A model generated the notes under the pieces. The model was not told the origin of the DNA and ran no database searches. It saw only the letters and a program-made list of their open reading frames with translations. Shown here one piece after another: positions 37,317 through 45,144 of a stretch of DNA of 50,039 nt (position 1 is the stretch's first letter; every line of letters begins with the position of its first letter). The translations under genes were made by a program, and so were the position numbers. The stretch covers positions 1 to 50,039 of the forward strand of contig JANWXY010000047.1 in assembly GCA_025057135.1 (NCBI GenBank). Reading direction: 5' to 3'. Origin of the DNA: Bacteroidia bacterium. GTDB lineage: Bacteria; Bacteroidota; Bacteroidia; SpSt-205.

Positions 37317-38272
37317 TTTCGTTGAATAGCCCGTTCTACCGCTGCGATGATGTGGTGAGCCGTCAGTCCATACTTTTGTAGCAGCTCATCAGGTTTTCCA
37401 CTTTCTCCAAAGGTGTCTTGTACAGCGACCCGTTCTACAAATCGCGGTCTATACTTGGTGGAGATGTGGCTGATAATGTCGCCCAAACCATTATGTACCT
37501 GATGCTCTTCGGCGGTAACTATCACGGGGGTCTGTTCAAGCCAGGAGAGAATGCCCATCTCATCTACGGGCTTGAGCGTATGGACATTGACGACGGCTAT
37601 GGACAGCCCTTTTTCTTCTAAAGCATACGACGCCTGTAGGGCATGCCAGACCATGTGTCCTGTAGCGAAGATTACGCCATCCGTACCTGAGAGGAGCACT
37701 TGAACTTTCCCAATCTCAAAACTGGGATCATCTGCTGGGGTGAAGTTAGGTACGACAGGACGCCCGAAGCGTAAATATACCGGTCCTTCCCATTGCGCTG
37801 CCGCCAGTGTGGCGAGGCGCGTCTGATTAAAGTCGCAGGGGCTAATCACTGTCATTTCAGGCAGGCCGCGCATCATGCCAATATCCTCTAACATTTGGTG
37901 GGTCGCTCCATCTTCTCCTAAGGTGAGACCCGCATGAGAAGCGGCTATTTTGACATTTTTCTTAGAGTAGCATACACTCTGCCGAATCTGGTCATATACC
38001 CGTCCCGTAGCGAAGTTGGCGAATGTGCCTACAAAGGGTATGAGTCCTGTGGTAGCTAATCCAGCTGCCACGCCTATCATATTAGCTTCTGAGACACCCG
38101 CTTGAAAAAAGCGCTCGGGAAAATGCTTGGCGAAGGCTTCCATTTTCACAGAACCCATGAGGTCAGCGGATAGAGCGACGATTCGGGAATCTCTCTGAGC
38201 TGCTTCCAATAAGCCTACGCCAAATCCCGAGCGCGTGTCCTTAGCTCCCAAATCTATGAATCGTGGTCTCAT
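37313..38272 (-). CDS. Transketolase C-terminal subunit (split transketolase)
   Basis: RPRFIDLGAKDTRSGFGVGLLEAAQRDSRIVALSADLMGSVKMEAFAKHFPERFFQAGVSEANMIGVAAGLATTGLIPFVGTFANFATGR. Start trimmed to the ATG at 38272. Confidence 0.92.
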   Translation of the reverse strand: MRPRFIDLGAKDTRSGFGVGLLEAAQRDSRIVALSADLMGSVKMEAFAKHFPERFFQAGVSEANMIGVAAGLATTGLIPFVGTFANFATGRVYDQIRQSVCYSKKNVKIAASHAGLTLGEDGATHQMLEDIGMMRGLPEMTVISPCDFNQTRLATLAAAQWEGPVYLRFGRPVVPNFTPADDPSFEIGKVQVLLSGTDGVIFATGHMVWHALQASYALEEKGLSIAVVNVHTLKPVDEMGILSWLEQTPVIVTAEEHQVHNGLGDIISHISTKYRPRFVERVAVQDTFGESGKPDELLQKYGLTAHHIIAAVERAIQRK

Positions 38273-38273
38273 T

Positions 38274-39119
38274 TCAGAAATCCTGCAAAGTAGGTGGAAG
38301 CTGGGCAATTGCCCGCTCATATTCGGGGGGGGCGGGCGCCTTACCATGCCAGCGATAATCATTTTCCATGAAGTCCACGCCTTTACCCATCGTCGTATAG
38401 GCGATAATCATGACAGGCTTTCCTTTGCCTGAGAGCGAAACAGCCTCTCTGAGAGTAGAGAGGATTGCAGGGAGGCTATGGGCCTCATACAGAGAGAGCG
38501 TTTCCCAACCAAAGGCTCGCCATTTCTCTTCTAAGGGGTCTGTATTCAGAACATCTCGGGTGTCACCGTCTATCTGCTTATAGTTGCGGTCTGTAATCGC
38601 TATGAGATTATCTACCCGATGGTGTGCAGCAAAAAGGGCGGCTTCCCATATTTGTCCCTCGTTGGATTCTCCATCCCCTATCATTACATAAACGAGGTGG
38701 GGGTCTTTTTGAAGCTTTTTGCCCAGGGCTATTCCAATAGCGACTGAAAGCCCCTGTCCCAATGACCCGGTAGCGATTCTGACGCCTGGGAGTTTTTCCT
38801 TAGTCGCGGGGTGTCCTTGGAGGCGGCTATTTATCCGACGAAAGGTTTTTAGCTCCTCTATCGGGAAGTATCCACTTCGCGCAAGGACGGAATACCATGC
38901 AGCGCAAATGTGCCCATTGGAGAGGATGAAGACATCTTCGCCTATGCCATCCATAGAAAAAGGATAAGGTTTATGGCGCATATGAGCGAAATAAAGAGCC
39001 ACGAAAATGTCCGCTGCTCCGAGTGCTCCGCCTGGGTGTCCTGACTGAGCGGCATATATCATTCGTATAGCATCTCGACGCACCTGGGCAGCGATTTTTT
39101 CTAACTCTTGTATGTCCAT
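38274..39119 (-). CDS. Transketolase N-terminal subunit (split transketolase)
   Basis: SGHPGGALGAADIFVALYF...ATGSLGQGLSVAIGIALGKKL...YVMIGDGESNEGQIWEAALFAAHHRVDNLIAITDRN. ATG at 39119 preferred over TTG at 39128. Confidence 0.92.
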   Translation of the reverse strand: MDIQELEKIAAQVRRDAIRMIYAAQSGHPGGALGAADIFVALYFAHMRHKPYPFSMDGIGEDVFILSNGHICAAWYSVLARSGYFPIEELKTFRRINSRLQGHPATKEKLPGVRIATGSLGQGLSVAIGIALGKKLQKDPHLVYVMIGDGESNEGQIWEAALFAAHHRVDNLIAITDRNYKQIDGDTRDVLNTDPLEEKWRAFGWETLSLYEAHSLPAILSTLREAVSLSGKGKPVMIIAYTTMGKGVDFMENDYRWHGKAPAPPEYERAIAQLPPTLQDF

Positions 39120-39125
39120 GCACCT

Positions 39126-39133
39126 CAAAGTTA
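39126..39133 (-). promoter_or_regulatory. TAACTTTG box, 6 nt before the transketolase N-subunit ATG
   Basis: Exact TAnnTTTG on the minus strand. Confidence 0.6.
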
Positions 39134-39144
39134 GTCAGAGCGCT

Positions 39145-39152
39145 TACTTTTG
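39145..39152 (+). promoter_or_regulatory. TACTTTTG box, 4 nt before the EGF-lipoprotein GTG
   Basis: Exact TAnnTTTG; spacer 39153-39156. Confidence 0.6.
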
Positions 39153-39156
39153 TAGT

Positions 39157-39669
39157 GTGAGATACTTCTGGTTTTGGATACTTGGTTTCAGTATAGGCTT
39201 CTGGGGGGGCTGTAAGCGCGGCTCATGCGAGGGGGTAGAGTGCCTAAATGGTGGTAGGTGTCGAGGGGGACGATGCGACTGCCCGGTTGGATTTGGAGGG
39301 GGGCGCTGCGAGCAGAAATGGAGTGATGGATGGGTCGGTAACTACACTGTGGATGACCGTTGCCGGGTCGTAGGGCTTATACCTCAATACAATGCCACTA
39401 TATCGCCCTCCAGCATTTATCCAGATGTGATTTATCTTGAAGGTTTCGGAGATATACGATGCGAAGGGCAACCCTTGCGGGTGGAAGCCCGGCTTATCAG
39501 TGCCGACCGCATAGAGATCGGCCGGCAGAGTAGCTGCAATCGCCGTTATACGATAGAAGGCAGTGGTTGGCGCAACTCAGACTACCGTATTATTACCGTG
39601 GAGTATTACTATCATGACTTTCAAACGGGGCTCAGAGACACTTGTAGGGCGGAGTGGCGCCGTTACTGA
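39157..39669 (+). CDS. Lipoprotein with EGF-like domain (GTG start proposed)
   Basis: (M)RYFWFWILGFSIGFWGGC lipobox-like signal; EGF pattern CEGVECLNGGRCRGGRCDCPVGFGGGRC. Confidence 0.78.
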   Translation: MRYFWFWILGFSIGFWGGCKRGSCEGVECLNGGRCRGGRCDCPVGFGGGRCEQKWSDGWVGNYTVDDRCRVVGLIPQYNATISPSSIYPDVIYLEGFGDIRCEGQPLRVEARLISADRIEIGRQSSCNRRYTIEGSGWRNSDYRIITVEYYYHDFQTGLRDTCRAEWRRY

Positions 39670-39720
39670 AACTCTGAGACATGAATTCTACGAGAAAGGC
39701 GTAATTTTTTACCTTCGTAT

Positions 39721-40044
39721 ATGCACATGCTGACAGGTGTCGCGCTTTTTTGCAGCGTACTTTGGGCACAGTTGGACACTATCGTCATTCACAGCTCAAA
39801 TATCGTTTGTCAAACCTGCCGCCGTACAATTATTCGTGGATTATCTACACGAAAGGGCATTCGTTTTGTGGAGGTAGATATACCCAATAAGAATATCTTC
39901 GTGGTGTTTAGGTCGGATAAAACGGATCCAAGTCAGATTCGCCGTTCTGTGGCTCGCTTAGGGTACAACGCAGATGAGGTACCCTATGACAAGGAAGCTT
40001 ACGAACGCCTGCCTGCTTGCTGTAAGTCAGATCGTCTGCACTGA
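39721..40044 (+). CDS. Secreted HMA-like (heavy-metal-associated) small protein
   Basis: Signal-like MHMLTGVALFCSVLWAQ, then IVIHSSNIVCQTCRRTIIRGLSTRKGIRFVEVDIPNKNIFVVF with CxxC. Confidence 0.78.
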   Translation: MHMLTGVALFCSVLWAQLDTIVIHSSNIVCQTCRRTIIRGLSTRKGIRFVEVDIPNKNIFVVFRSDKTDPSQIRRSVARLGYNADEVPYDKEAYERLPACCKSDRLH

Positions 40045-40048
40045 GGGT

Positions 40049-40624
40049 ATGGAACCGATTCTACCACCTGGGACAGGTTGGATAGAAGTGATTTGTGGAG
40101 GGATGTTTTCTGGGAAAACTGAGGAGCTGCTGCGCCGCGTTCGTCGTGCTCAGATAGCTGGCCAAAGAGTTCTCCTTTTCAAGCCTGAGATAGATACTCG
40201 CTATCATCCGTTAGCGATAGTTTCTCATGACCAGAATTCCCTTCAGGCACACCCTGTTCCTAACTCTGGCTCTCTCTATCTCATGAGCAGTGAGGCCGAT
40301 GTGATTGCCATAGATGAAGCGCAGTTTTTTGATGATGGAATCATCACGGTAGCGGATAGGCTGGCGGATGAAGGCAAAAGGGTGATAATTGCTGGCTTAG
40401 ACATGGACTACTGTGGTCGCCCCTTTGGTCCGATGCCTTCACTTATGGCGATAGCGGAGTTTGTCACTAAGCTCCATGCGGTCTGTACCCGTACGGGTCT
40501 TCCGGCGCATTATTCTTATCGGCGCATTCCCTCAGATGGAACCGTTTTGCCAGGTGGGGCGGAAATGTATGAGCCCGTTTCTCGGAAAGCTTTCTATGAA
40601 CTGGGAGCAAAGTGTAGAGATTGA
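40049..40624 (+). CDS. tdk: Thymidine kinase
   Basis: GWIEVICGGMFSGKTEELLRRVRRAQIAGQRVLLFKPEIDTRY...VIAIDEAQFFDDGI...VIIAGLDMDYCGRPFGPMPSLMAIAEFVTKLHAVC. Confidence 0.95.
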   Translation: MEPILPPGTGWIEVICGGMFSGKTEELLRRVRRAQIAGQRVLLFKPEIDTRYHPLAIVSHDQNSLQAHPVPNSGSLYLMSSEADVIAIDEAQFFDDGIITVADRLADEGKRVIIAGLDMDYCGRPFGPMPSLMAIAEFVTKLHAVCTRTGLPAHYSYRRIPSDGTVLPGGAEMYEPVSRKAFYELGAKCRD

Positions 40625-40991
40625 CTTTTATGATCGTGTCTGGCGGGTAGTTCGGGCTGTGCCGTCGGGGCGCGTCACCACTTATGGAGCGATAGCTAAA
40701 TATCTGGGGATGAGGAGAGGGGCTCGGCTGGTTGGCTATGCGATGAATGCCAGTCATACAGCCATTCCACCCGTACCTGCGCATCGTGTCGTAAATCATG
40801 CGGGACTACTTACAGGAAAGTTTCACTTTTCTACTCCCACTACCATGCAGCAGCTCTTAGAAGCTGAAGGTGTCATTATCATAAACGACAAAGTGAGAGA
40901 CTTTGCCAAACTTTTTTGGGACCCTTTACAAAATCTACCGCTACCGGATATTTTTTTCATGCAGACATGCCATCCGGAGGATATGCTTTGA
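40596..40991 (+). CDS. Alkyltransferase-like (ATL) DNA-binding protein, MGMT homologue lacking active-site Cys
   Basis: IDFYDRVWRVVRAVPSGRVTTYGAIAKYLGMRRGARLVGYAMNAS...PPVPAHRVVNHAGLLTG; PAHRV where MGMT has PCHRV. Confidence 0.88.
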   Translation: MNWEQSVEIDFYDRVWRVVRAVPSGRVTTYGAIAKYLGMRRGARLVGYAMNASHTAIPPVPAHRVVNHAGLLTGKFHFSTPTTMQQLLEAEGVIIINDKVRDFAKLFWDPLQNLPLPDIFFMQTCHPEDML

Positions 40992-40998
40992 CAATGAT

Positions 40999-41817
40999 AT
41001 GCCTAAGGTTGGAATTTTTGACTCAGGATTAGGGGGACTGCTCACCGCTCGGCTGCTGCGTGAGAAGCGCCCAGATATATCTATTCTTTACTATGGCGAT
41101 ACTGCGCATCTTCCTTATGGAGACAAATCTTCCAGCCAGATACGAACGTACGTCAGGGATATCGTACGCTTCCTGCGGGCGCAAGGGGCGGAAATCATAG
41201 CTATTGCTTGTAACACTGCTTCGGCTGTGGGTTATGATACTGCCTGTGAAGCAGCTGAAAATATACCCGTACTAAGCGCTATCTATCCAGCCCTAAATGC
41301 ATTCTCGGAGCTTCGTTTCTCCGAACCCGTGGGCGTCATAGGGACATATACTACTATTCGCTCGGGGATTTATGGACGAGCCCTGAAAGCGATGGGTTAT
41401 AGGGTGCGTGAGCTGGCTACGCCAGTATTAGTTCCCTTGATAGAGGAGGGATGGATTGAGCATCCCGCGACAGCGGCTGCCATACACACCTACTTGTCCG
41501 AGTTAGGCGAAGTGGAGACTTTGCTTTTAGCCTGCACGCACTACCCACTCCTTCAAAATCAGATGCAAAAGTATTATACCCAAGTGGGTATGGAGGTACA
41601 TATTGTCAGCACTGCAGAACTGCTGGCAGAGGCTGTCGCTCGGGCGGTTGGTCAGGAGGGTACTGTACATGGAGAGAGCCATTTTTGGGTATCTGATGCG
41701 AATCCGCGCTTCATTGAGCTGGCTAAGCGTTTCTGGGGAGCAGACATTATTTTAGAAGAAGCACCAGCAGGCACCAGTACGGAGTATTTACCCAGTCAGG
41801 TTTTACCTGTGAAATAG
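40999..41817 (+). CDS. murI: Glutamate racemase
   Basis: VGIFDSGLGGLLTARLLREKRPDISILYYGDTAHLPYGDKS...IIAIACNTASAVGYD...LLLACTHYPLLQNQM. Confidence 0.96.
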   Translation: MPKVGIFDSGLGGLLTARLLREKRPDISILYYGDTAHLPYGDKSSSQIRTYVRDIVRFLRAQGAEIIAIACNTASAVGYDTACEAAENIPVLSAIYPALNAFSELRFSEPVGVIGTYTTIRSGIYGRALKAMGYRVRELATPVLVPLIEEGWIEHPATAAAIHTYLSELGEVETLLLACTHYPLLQNQMQKYYTQVGMEVHIVSTAELLAEAVARAVGQEGTVHGESHFWVSDANPRFIELAKRFWGADIILEEAPAGTSTEYLPSQVLPVK

Positions 41818-41858
41818 AAGCCCCGTTTTTTGCAGACGGGACGCTCTCAGGGGGCTTT
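41818..41858 (+). terminator. Possible terminator hairpin downstream of murI
   Basis: AAGCCCC ... GGGGCTTT arms around 41818-41857 with a nested CCCGT/ACGGG; only a short T-run. Confidence 0.4.
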
Positions 41859-41911
41859 ATTATCCAAAATCCAACTCTGTGCAGGTAAGCTTTACGCACG
41901 AGCAAAGCTTG

Positions 41912-41919
41912 TATCTTTG
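41912..41919 (+). promoter_or_regulatory. TATCTTTG box, 4 nt before redoxin ATG
   Basis: Exact TAnnTTTG; spacer 41920-41923. Confidence 0.65.
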
Positions 41920-41923
41920 AAAT

Positions 41924-42475
41924 ATGCCTACTTACGCCGAAGCAACCCCACTCGGGGCTACTTTACCTGCCTTTAGTTTATTAGGTGTATGTGGTGAGCG
42001 CGTTGAAAGCCAGAGCCTTTCTGGTAAGCCACTTGTGGTCGTATTTACCTGCGGGCACTGCCCATATGTTCAAGCCATAGAGGATAGAATGTTAGCCTTA
42101 GCCAGGGAGTTTATTCCGAGGGGTATTTCATGGGTGGGGATAGCAGCGAATGATCCTTCCCTTTATCCTGAGGAGGATTCGCCTGAGGCTTTATGTCGTC
42201 GTACTCGGGAGAAAGATTATCCATTCCCTATTTTATATGACGAGACGCAGGCGGTGGCGCGCGCCTTCGGAGCGGTATGTACGCCTGAGTTTTTTTTGTA
42301 TGATGCTTCTCACCGTCTCTACTATCATGGACGCTTAGATGATAACTGGCAAAATCCTCATGCGGTCACGCGACACGAGCTACGTGATGCTCTGGAAGCC
42401 CTGCTGGCTGGCTTACCTGCTCCTTCGCCTCAGTACCCTGCCATGGGCTGCTCTATCAAATGGCGCTCCGCTTGA
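41924..42475 (+). CDS. Thioredoxin-fold / AhpC-TSA-like redoxin
   Basis: LVVVFTCGHCPYVQAIEDRMLALAREFIPRGISWVGIAANDPSLYPEEDSPEAL...YPFPILYDETQAVARAFGAVCTPEFFLYD. Confidence 0.9.
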   Translation: MPTYAEATPLGATLPAFSLLGVCGERVESQSLSGKPLVVVFTCGHCPYVQAIEDRMLALAREFIPRGISWVGIAANDPSLYPEEDSPEALCRRTREKDYPFPILYDETQAVARAFGAVCTPEFFLYDASHRLYYHGRLDDNWQNPHAVTRHELRDALEALLAGLPAPSPQYPAMGCSIKWRSA

Positions 42476-43041
42476 AAGTCAGTCTCATCGGCCCAATACT
42501 GAGTTTAGTATTCGGGCAGCGCTTACTTGTAGGTCCTACGGGAAAGGATACCGTTTTACCTGCGGGGAAGGTAATAGTGCGCTATGTTGCGCCTCCAGGT
42601 TGGCAGCGGGATACCTTTATTCTGGTGGTTCGGAATGCTCTGGGCATCGTACATCGTGGGCGCCTTTTGCCTCATTCAAACGCTGTTCATCAAGCTGAGC
42701 TAAACTTATCTAAGTCAGGCTTCTTTGTTTTGCTGGTGTATCATCCTCGAGCGGGGGGACGGATTTGGGCATCGCATCGATTATACCTTTTGTCTCCGCC
42801 TCATACGACGGTGGCTCACGTGCGAGCCTATCATAATGCTCTCCTCGCTAAAAAGCCTTCTCCTATACAGTCCCTTTCCACTAATCTCCCGGAAGATTTA
42901 GAGCCTCTCACTGAGCCTTTTTCGGATGCTGCGCCTTTACCAGCCATAGATATAGAGGCTGAGACAGAGAGCATCCTAATAGACGAGCCTACCCAGGGAT
43001 TGGATGAAAGGGGCGACGAGGAGGTTTTGGACGATGAGTAA
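42460..43041 (+). CDS. Hypothetical protein, possibly exported
   Basis: 193 aa ORF overlapping the upstream gene by 16 nt; N-terminal hydrophobic LKVSLIGPILSLVFG, acidic C-terminus. Confidence 0.6.
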   Translation: MALRLKVSLIGPILSLVFGQRLLVGPTGKDTVLPAGKVIVRYVAPPGWQRDTFILVVRNALGIVHRGRLLPHSNAVHQAELNLSKSGFFVLLVYHPRAGGRIWASHRLYLLSPPHTTVAHVRAYHNALLAKKPSPIQSLSTNLPEDLEPLTEPFSDAAPLPAIDIEAETESILIDEPTQGLDERGDEEVLDDE

Positions 43042-43045
43042 AATC

Positions 43046-43288
43046 TTACAGGAGTGTCTTATTTTCGGGGAAAGAGTCGCTTTTTTGCTGGGTATCAGCA
43101 GGGGGTAAAGGGTCTACTTGATCATCAACTCCCAGTCGGCGCAAGGAGGCTTCCATTTGTTGAAGCTCCCATTCAGCTTTTTGGCGAAGTCGTCGCCGAC
43201 GAAGCTCTTCTATGAAAGCCTTTCGCTCTCGTAAGTCATTCTTGTAAAATTCTTTCAAGCGCTCGTATTCCTCGGGTGAGTAGGGCAT
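43046..43288 (-). CDS. Small charged coiled-coil protein
   Basis: 80 aa; ATG overlaps the stop of the PspA-like gene (TAATG), consistent with translational coupling. Confidence 0.65.
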   Translation of the reverse strand: MPYSPEEYERLKEFYKNDLRERKAFIEELRRRRLRQKAEWELQQMEASLRRLGVDDQVDPLPPADTQQKSDSFPENKTLL

Positions 43289-44022
43289 TACAGGAGCGGG
43301 CTTTTGCCTTGACTTTCTTGACCTTCCTGCTGCGGAGAGGGAGGCGGTGGAGCTTCTAAACCGAGTTCTGCTTTTAGACGAGCGAGCGATTCGCGAGCTT
43401 GAATCTTTTCCATCTCTTCATCCAGTTTGAGGCGAGAAGTATCTATGCTGTCCATAGCCAGCTCCAAGCGTGCCTCATAAGCGGCGGATTTTTCTTGGAG
43501 ACGGCGCACCATTTCATCGTGTGTCTGGTCTATGCCTCCTACTTCAAACTGCTCAAATGCATCGGCGATTCGGGCTTGCCATTTAGCGCGTTCATACTGT
43601 TGGAGGGCCGCCCGGGCTTCCTGAATCTTACGTTCGCGCTCACGCATGAAAAGCTTTTTGACTTCCAACGCTTTATCGTATGCTCGGCGGGCTGCTTCCA
43701 GCTCTGCTTGGGTCTGAACGAGGCTCTGCTTCAGTTTTTCCACTCGGAGGGCATACTGCTCCGCAAGGTCTTCACGATTTTGATTGAGGGCAGCGCGTAC
43801 CCGTGTTACCAAATCATTGTACTCTTTTTGGTACTTATCCAGCTCTCGCTCTAAAAGAGTCACTGTGGCTTTGACTGAGGCGATGTGTTCATTCATTTTA
43901 GGGACCTGCTCATTCAGCTCGCGGATATTCTGTTCTAAGATGAGCTTGGGGTCCTCTATGGTTTCTATGGCTTTGCCAAAAAGGGCGCGCACGGCGCGCT
44001 TAAACCGCTTCCACAGAGACAT
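43288..44022 (-). CDS. PspA/IM30 family protein
   Basis: MSLWKRFKRAVRALFGKAIETIEDPKLILEQNIRELNEQVPKMNEHIASVKATVTLLERELDKYQKEYNDL. Confidence 0.88.
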   Translation of the reverse strand: MSLWKRFKRAVRALFGKAIETIEDPKLILEQNIRELNEQVPKMNEHIASVKATVTLLERELDKYQKEYNDLVTRVRAALNQNREDLAEQYALRVEKLKQSLVQTQAELEAARRAYDKALEVKKLFMRERERKIQEARAALQQYERAKWQARIADAFEQFEVGGIDQTHDEMVRRLQEKSAAYEARLELAMDSIDTSRLKLDEEMEKIQARESLARLKAELGLEAPPPPSPQQEGQESQGKSPLL

Positions 44023-45001
44023 GATTGCGCAAAAACTCGGTTATACGGTCTATTTCTGTCGCTGGTCCGAGAAAGAGTGGTGTCCGCTGGTGAATCTTTT
44101 TCGCTGGAACATCTAAGAGAGTTTGATACCCATCGGAAGCTTTGCCTCCGGCTTGTTCTGTCAGCCATGCCATGGGAAATCCTTCGTATAAGAGACGCAG
44201 TTTGCCCTCAGGCTTTTTCACTGTGCCGGGATACATAAAGAGCCCTCCTTTCAGCAAGTTACGATGGAAGTCTGCTACCAGAGAGCCTACATATCGTAAA
44301 GACTGAGGTTTATCAGAGGAACGATTCCGAGCGTGTAGGTCGGTTACATAGCGCTGCAGTCCCTCGCTCCATTCATGCAGCTGATTGTCGTTGAAGGAGT
44401 AGTAGGAGGATTTCGTTGGCATTTGTACCTGAGGATAAGTGAGGAGAAATTCTCCCGCCGCGGGTTCTAAGGTGAAGCCATGTACGCCGCGTCCCGTGGT
44501 GTAGAAAAGCAGAGTGCTCGTGCCGTACAGTACATATCCTGCGGCGACTTGATGCCGACCTCCTTGAAGAAAGTCGGCTTCTGTACAAGGCTCCCCTATG
44601 GATGAAACGCGCCGGTAGATAGAGAAAATTGTGCCCACCGGTACCCCGACGTCAATATTTGAGGAGCCATCCAAGGGATCCAACAGGATAACATATCGCC
44701 CTTCGGGGTGAGTAGGTATGATGTGCTCTTCCTCCTCAGAAGCTATGCCAGCGATGTGCGGATTTTTGGAAAAAAGATTGATAAACAGGCGATTGGCCAT
44801 GTCGTCTAACTTTTGGACACTTTCGCCTTGAACATTGGTGATACCTATCTCGCCTAAGAAGCCGGCTAAAGAAGCTCGCCTCAGATAAAAGCTAACCAGC
44901 TTTGCTCCAAGGCTGATATCTCTCAGGATTTTGGAGAAAGCGCCGGTGGCACTTTCCAATTCCTGCTGGCGGTCAGCAATAAACTGTTCCAGAGTTATCA
45001 T
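44000..45001 (-). CDS. fbp: Fructose-1,6-bisphosphatase class I
   Basis: ITLEQFIADRQQELESATGAFSKILRDISLGAKLVSFYLRRA...NVQGESVQKLDDMAN...YVILLDPLDGSSNIDVGVPVGTIFSIYRR. Confidence 0.96.
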   Translation of the reverse strand: MITLEQFIADRQQELESATGAFSKILRDISLGAKLVSFYLRRASLAGFLGEIGITNVQGESVQKLDDMANRLFINLFSKNPHIAGIASEEEEHIIPTHPEGRYVILLDPLDGSSNIDVGVPVGTIFSIYRRVSSIGEPCTEADFLQGGRHQVAAGYVLYGTSTLLFYTTGRGVHGFTLEPAAGEFLLTYPQVQMPTKSSYYSFNDNQLHEWSEGLQRYVTDLHARNRSSDKPQSLRYVGSLVADFHRNLLKGGLFMYPGTVKKPEGKLRLLYEGFPMAWLTEQAGGKASDGYQTLLDVPAKKIHQRTPLFLGPATEIDRITEFLRNHVSVEAV

Positions 45002-45002
45002 G

Positions 45003-45090
45003 CGGAGGGAGAGGGATTCGAACCCCCGAGCCCGCTAAGCGAGCTACCTGATTTCAAGTCAGGCCCGTTCGACCACTCCGGCATCCCTCC
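45003..45090 (-). tRNA. tRNA-Ser (anticodon TGA)
   Basis: Reverse complement GGAGGGATGCCGGAGTGGTCGAACGGGCCTGACTTGAAATCAGGTAGCTCGCTTAGCGGGCTCGGGGGTTCGAATCCCTCTCCCTCCG: acceptor GGAGGGA/TCCCTCC, anticodon stem CCTGA/TCAGG with loop CTTGAAA, long variable arm, GGTTCGAATCC T-arm. CCA not encoded. Confidence 0.96.
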
Positions 45091-45094
45091 ACAG

Positions 45095-45102
45095 CAAAAG
45101 TA
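45095..45102 (-). promoter_or_regulatory. TACTTTTG box, 4 nt before the mature 5' end of tRNA-Ser
   Basis: CAAAAGTA on +; spacer 45091-45094. Confidence 0.65.
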
Positions 45103-45114
45103 CGACAAGCTGCT

Positions 45115-45122
45115 TACTTTTG
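45115..45122 (+). promoter_or_regulatory. TACTTTTG box upstream of porV
   Basis: Exact TAnnTTTG; 22 nt before ATG 45145. Confidence 0.6.
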
Positions 45123-45144
45123 CAGAGAAACTTTATCGCTCTGT

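Noticed and set aside
37313-39119. Split transketolase as a novel arrangement
   Set aside because: Separate N- and C-terminal transketolase subunits are well known in many bacteria and archaea.
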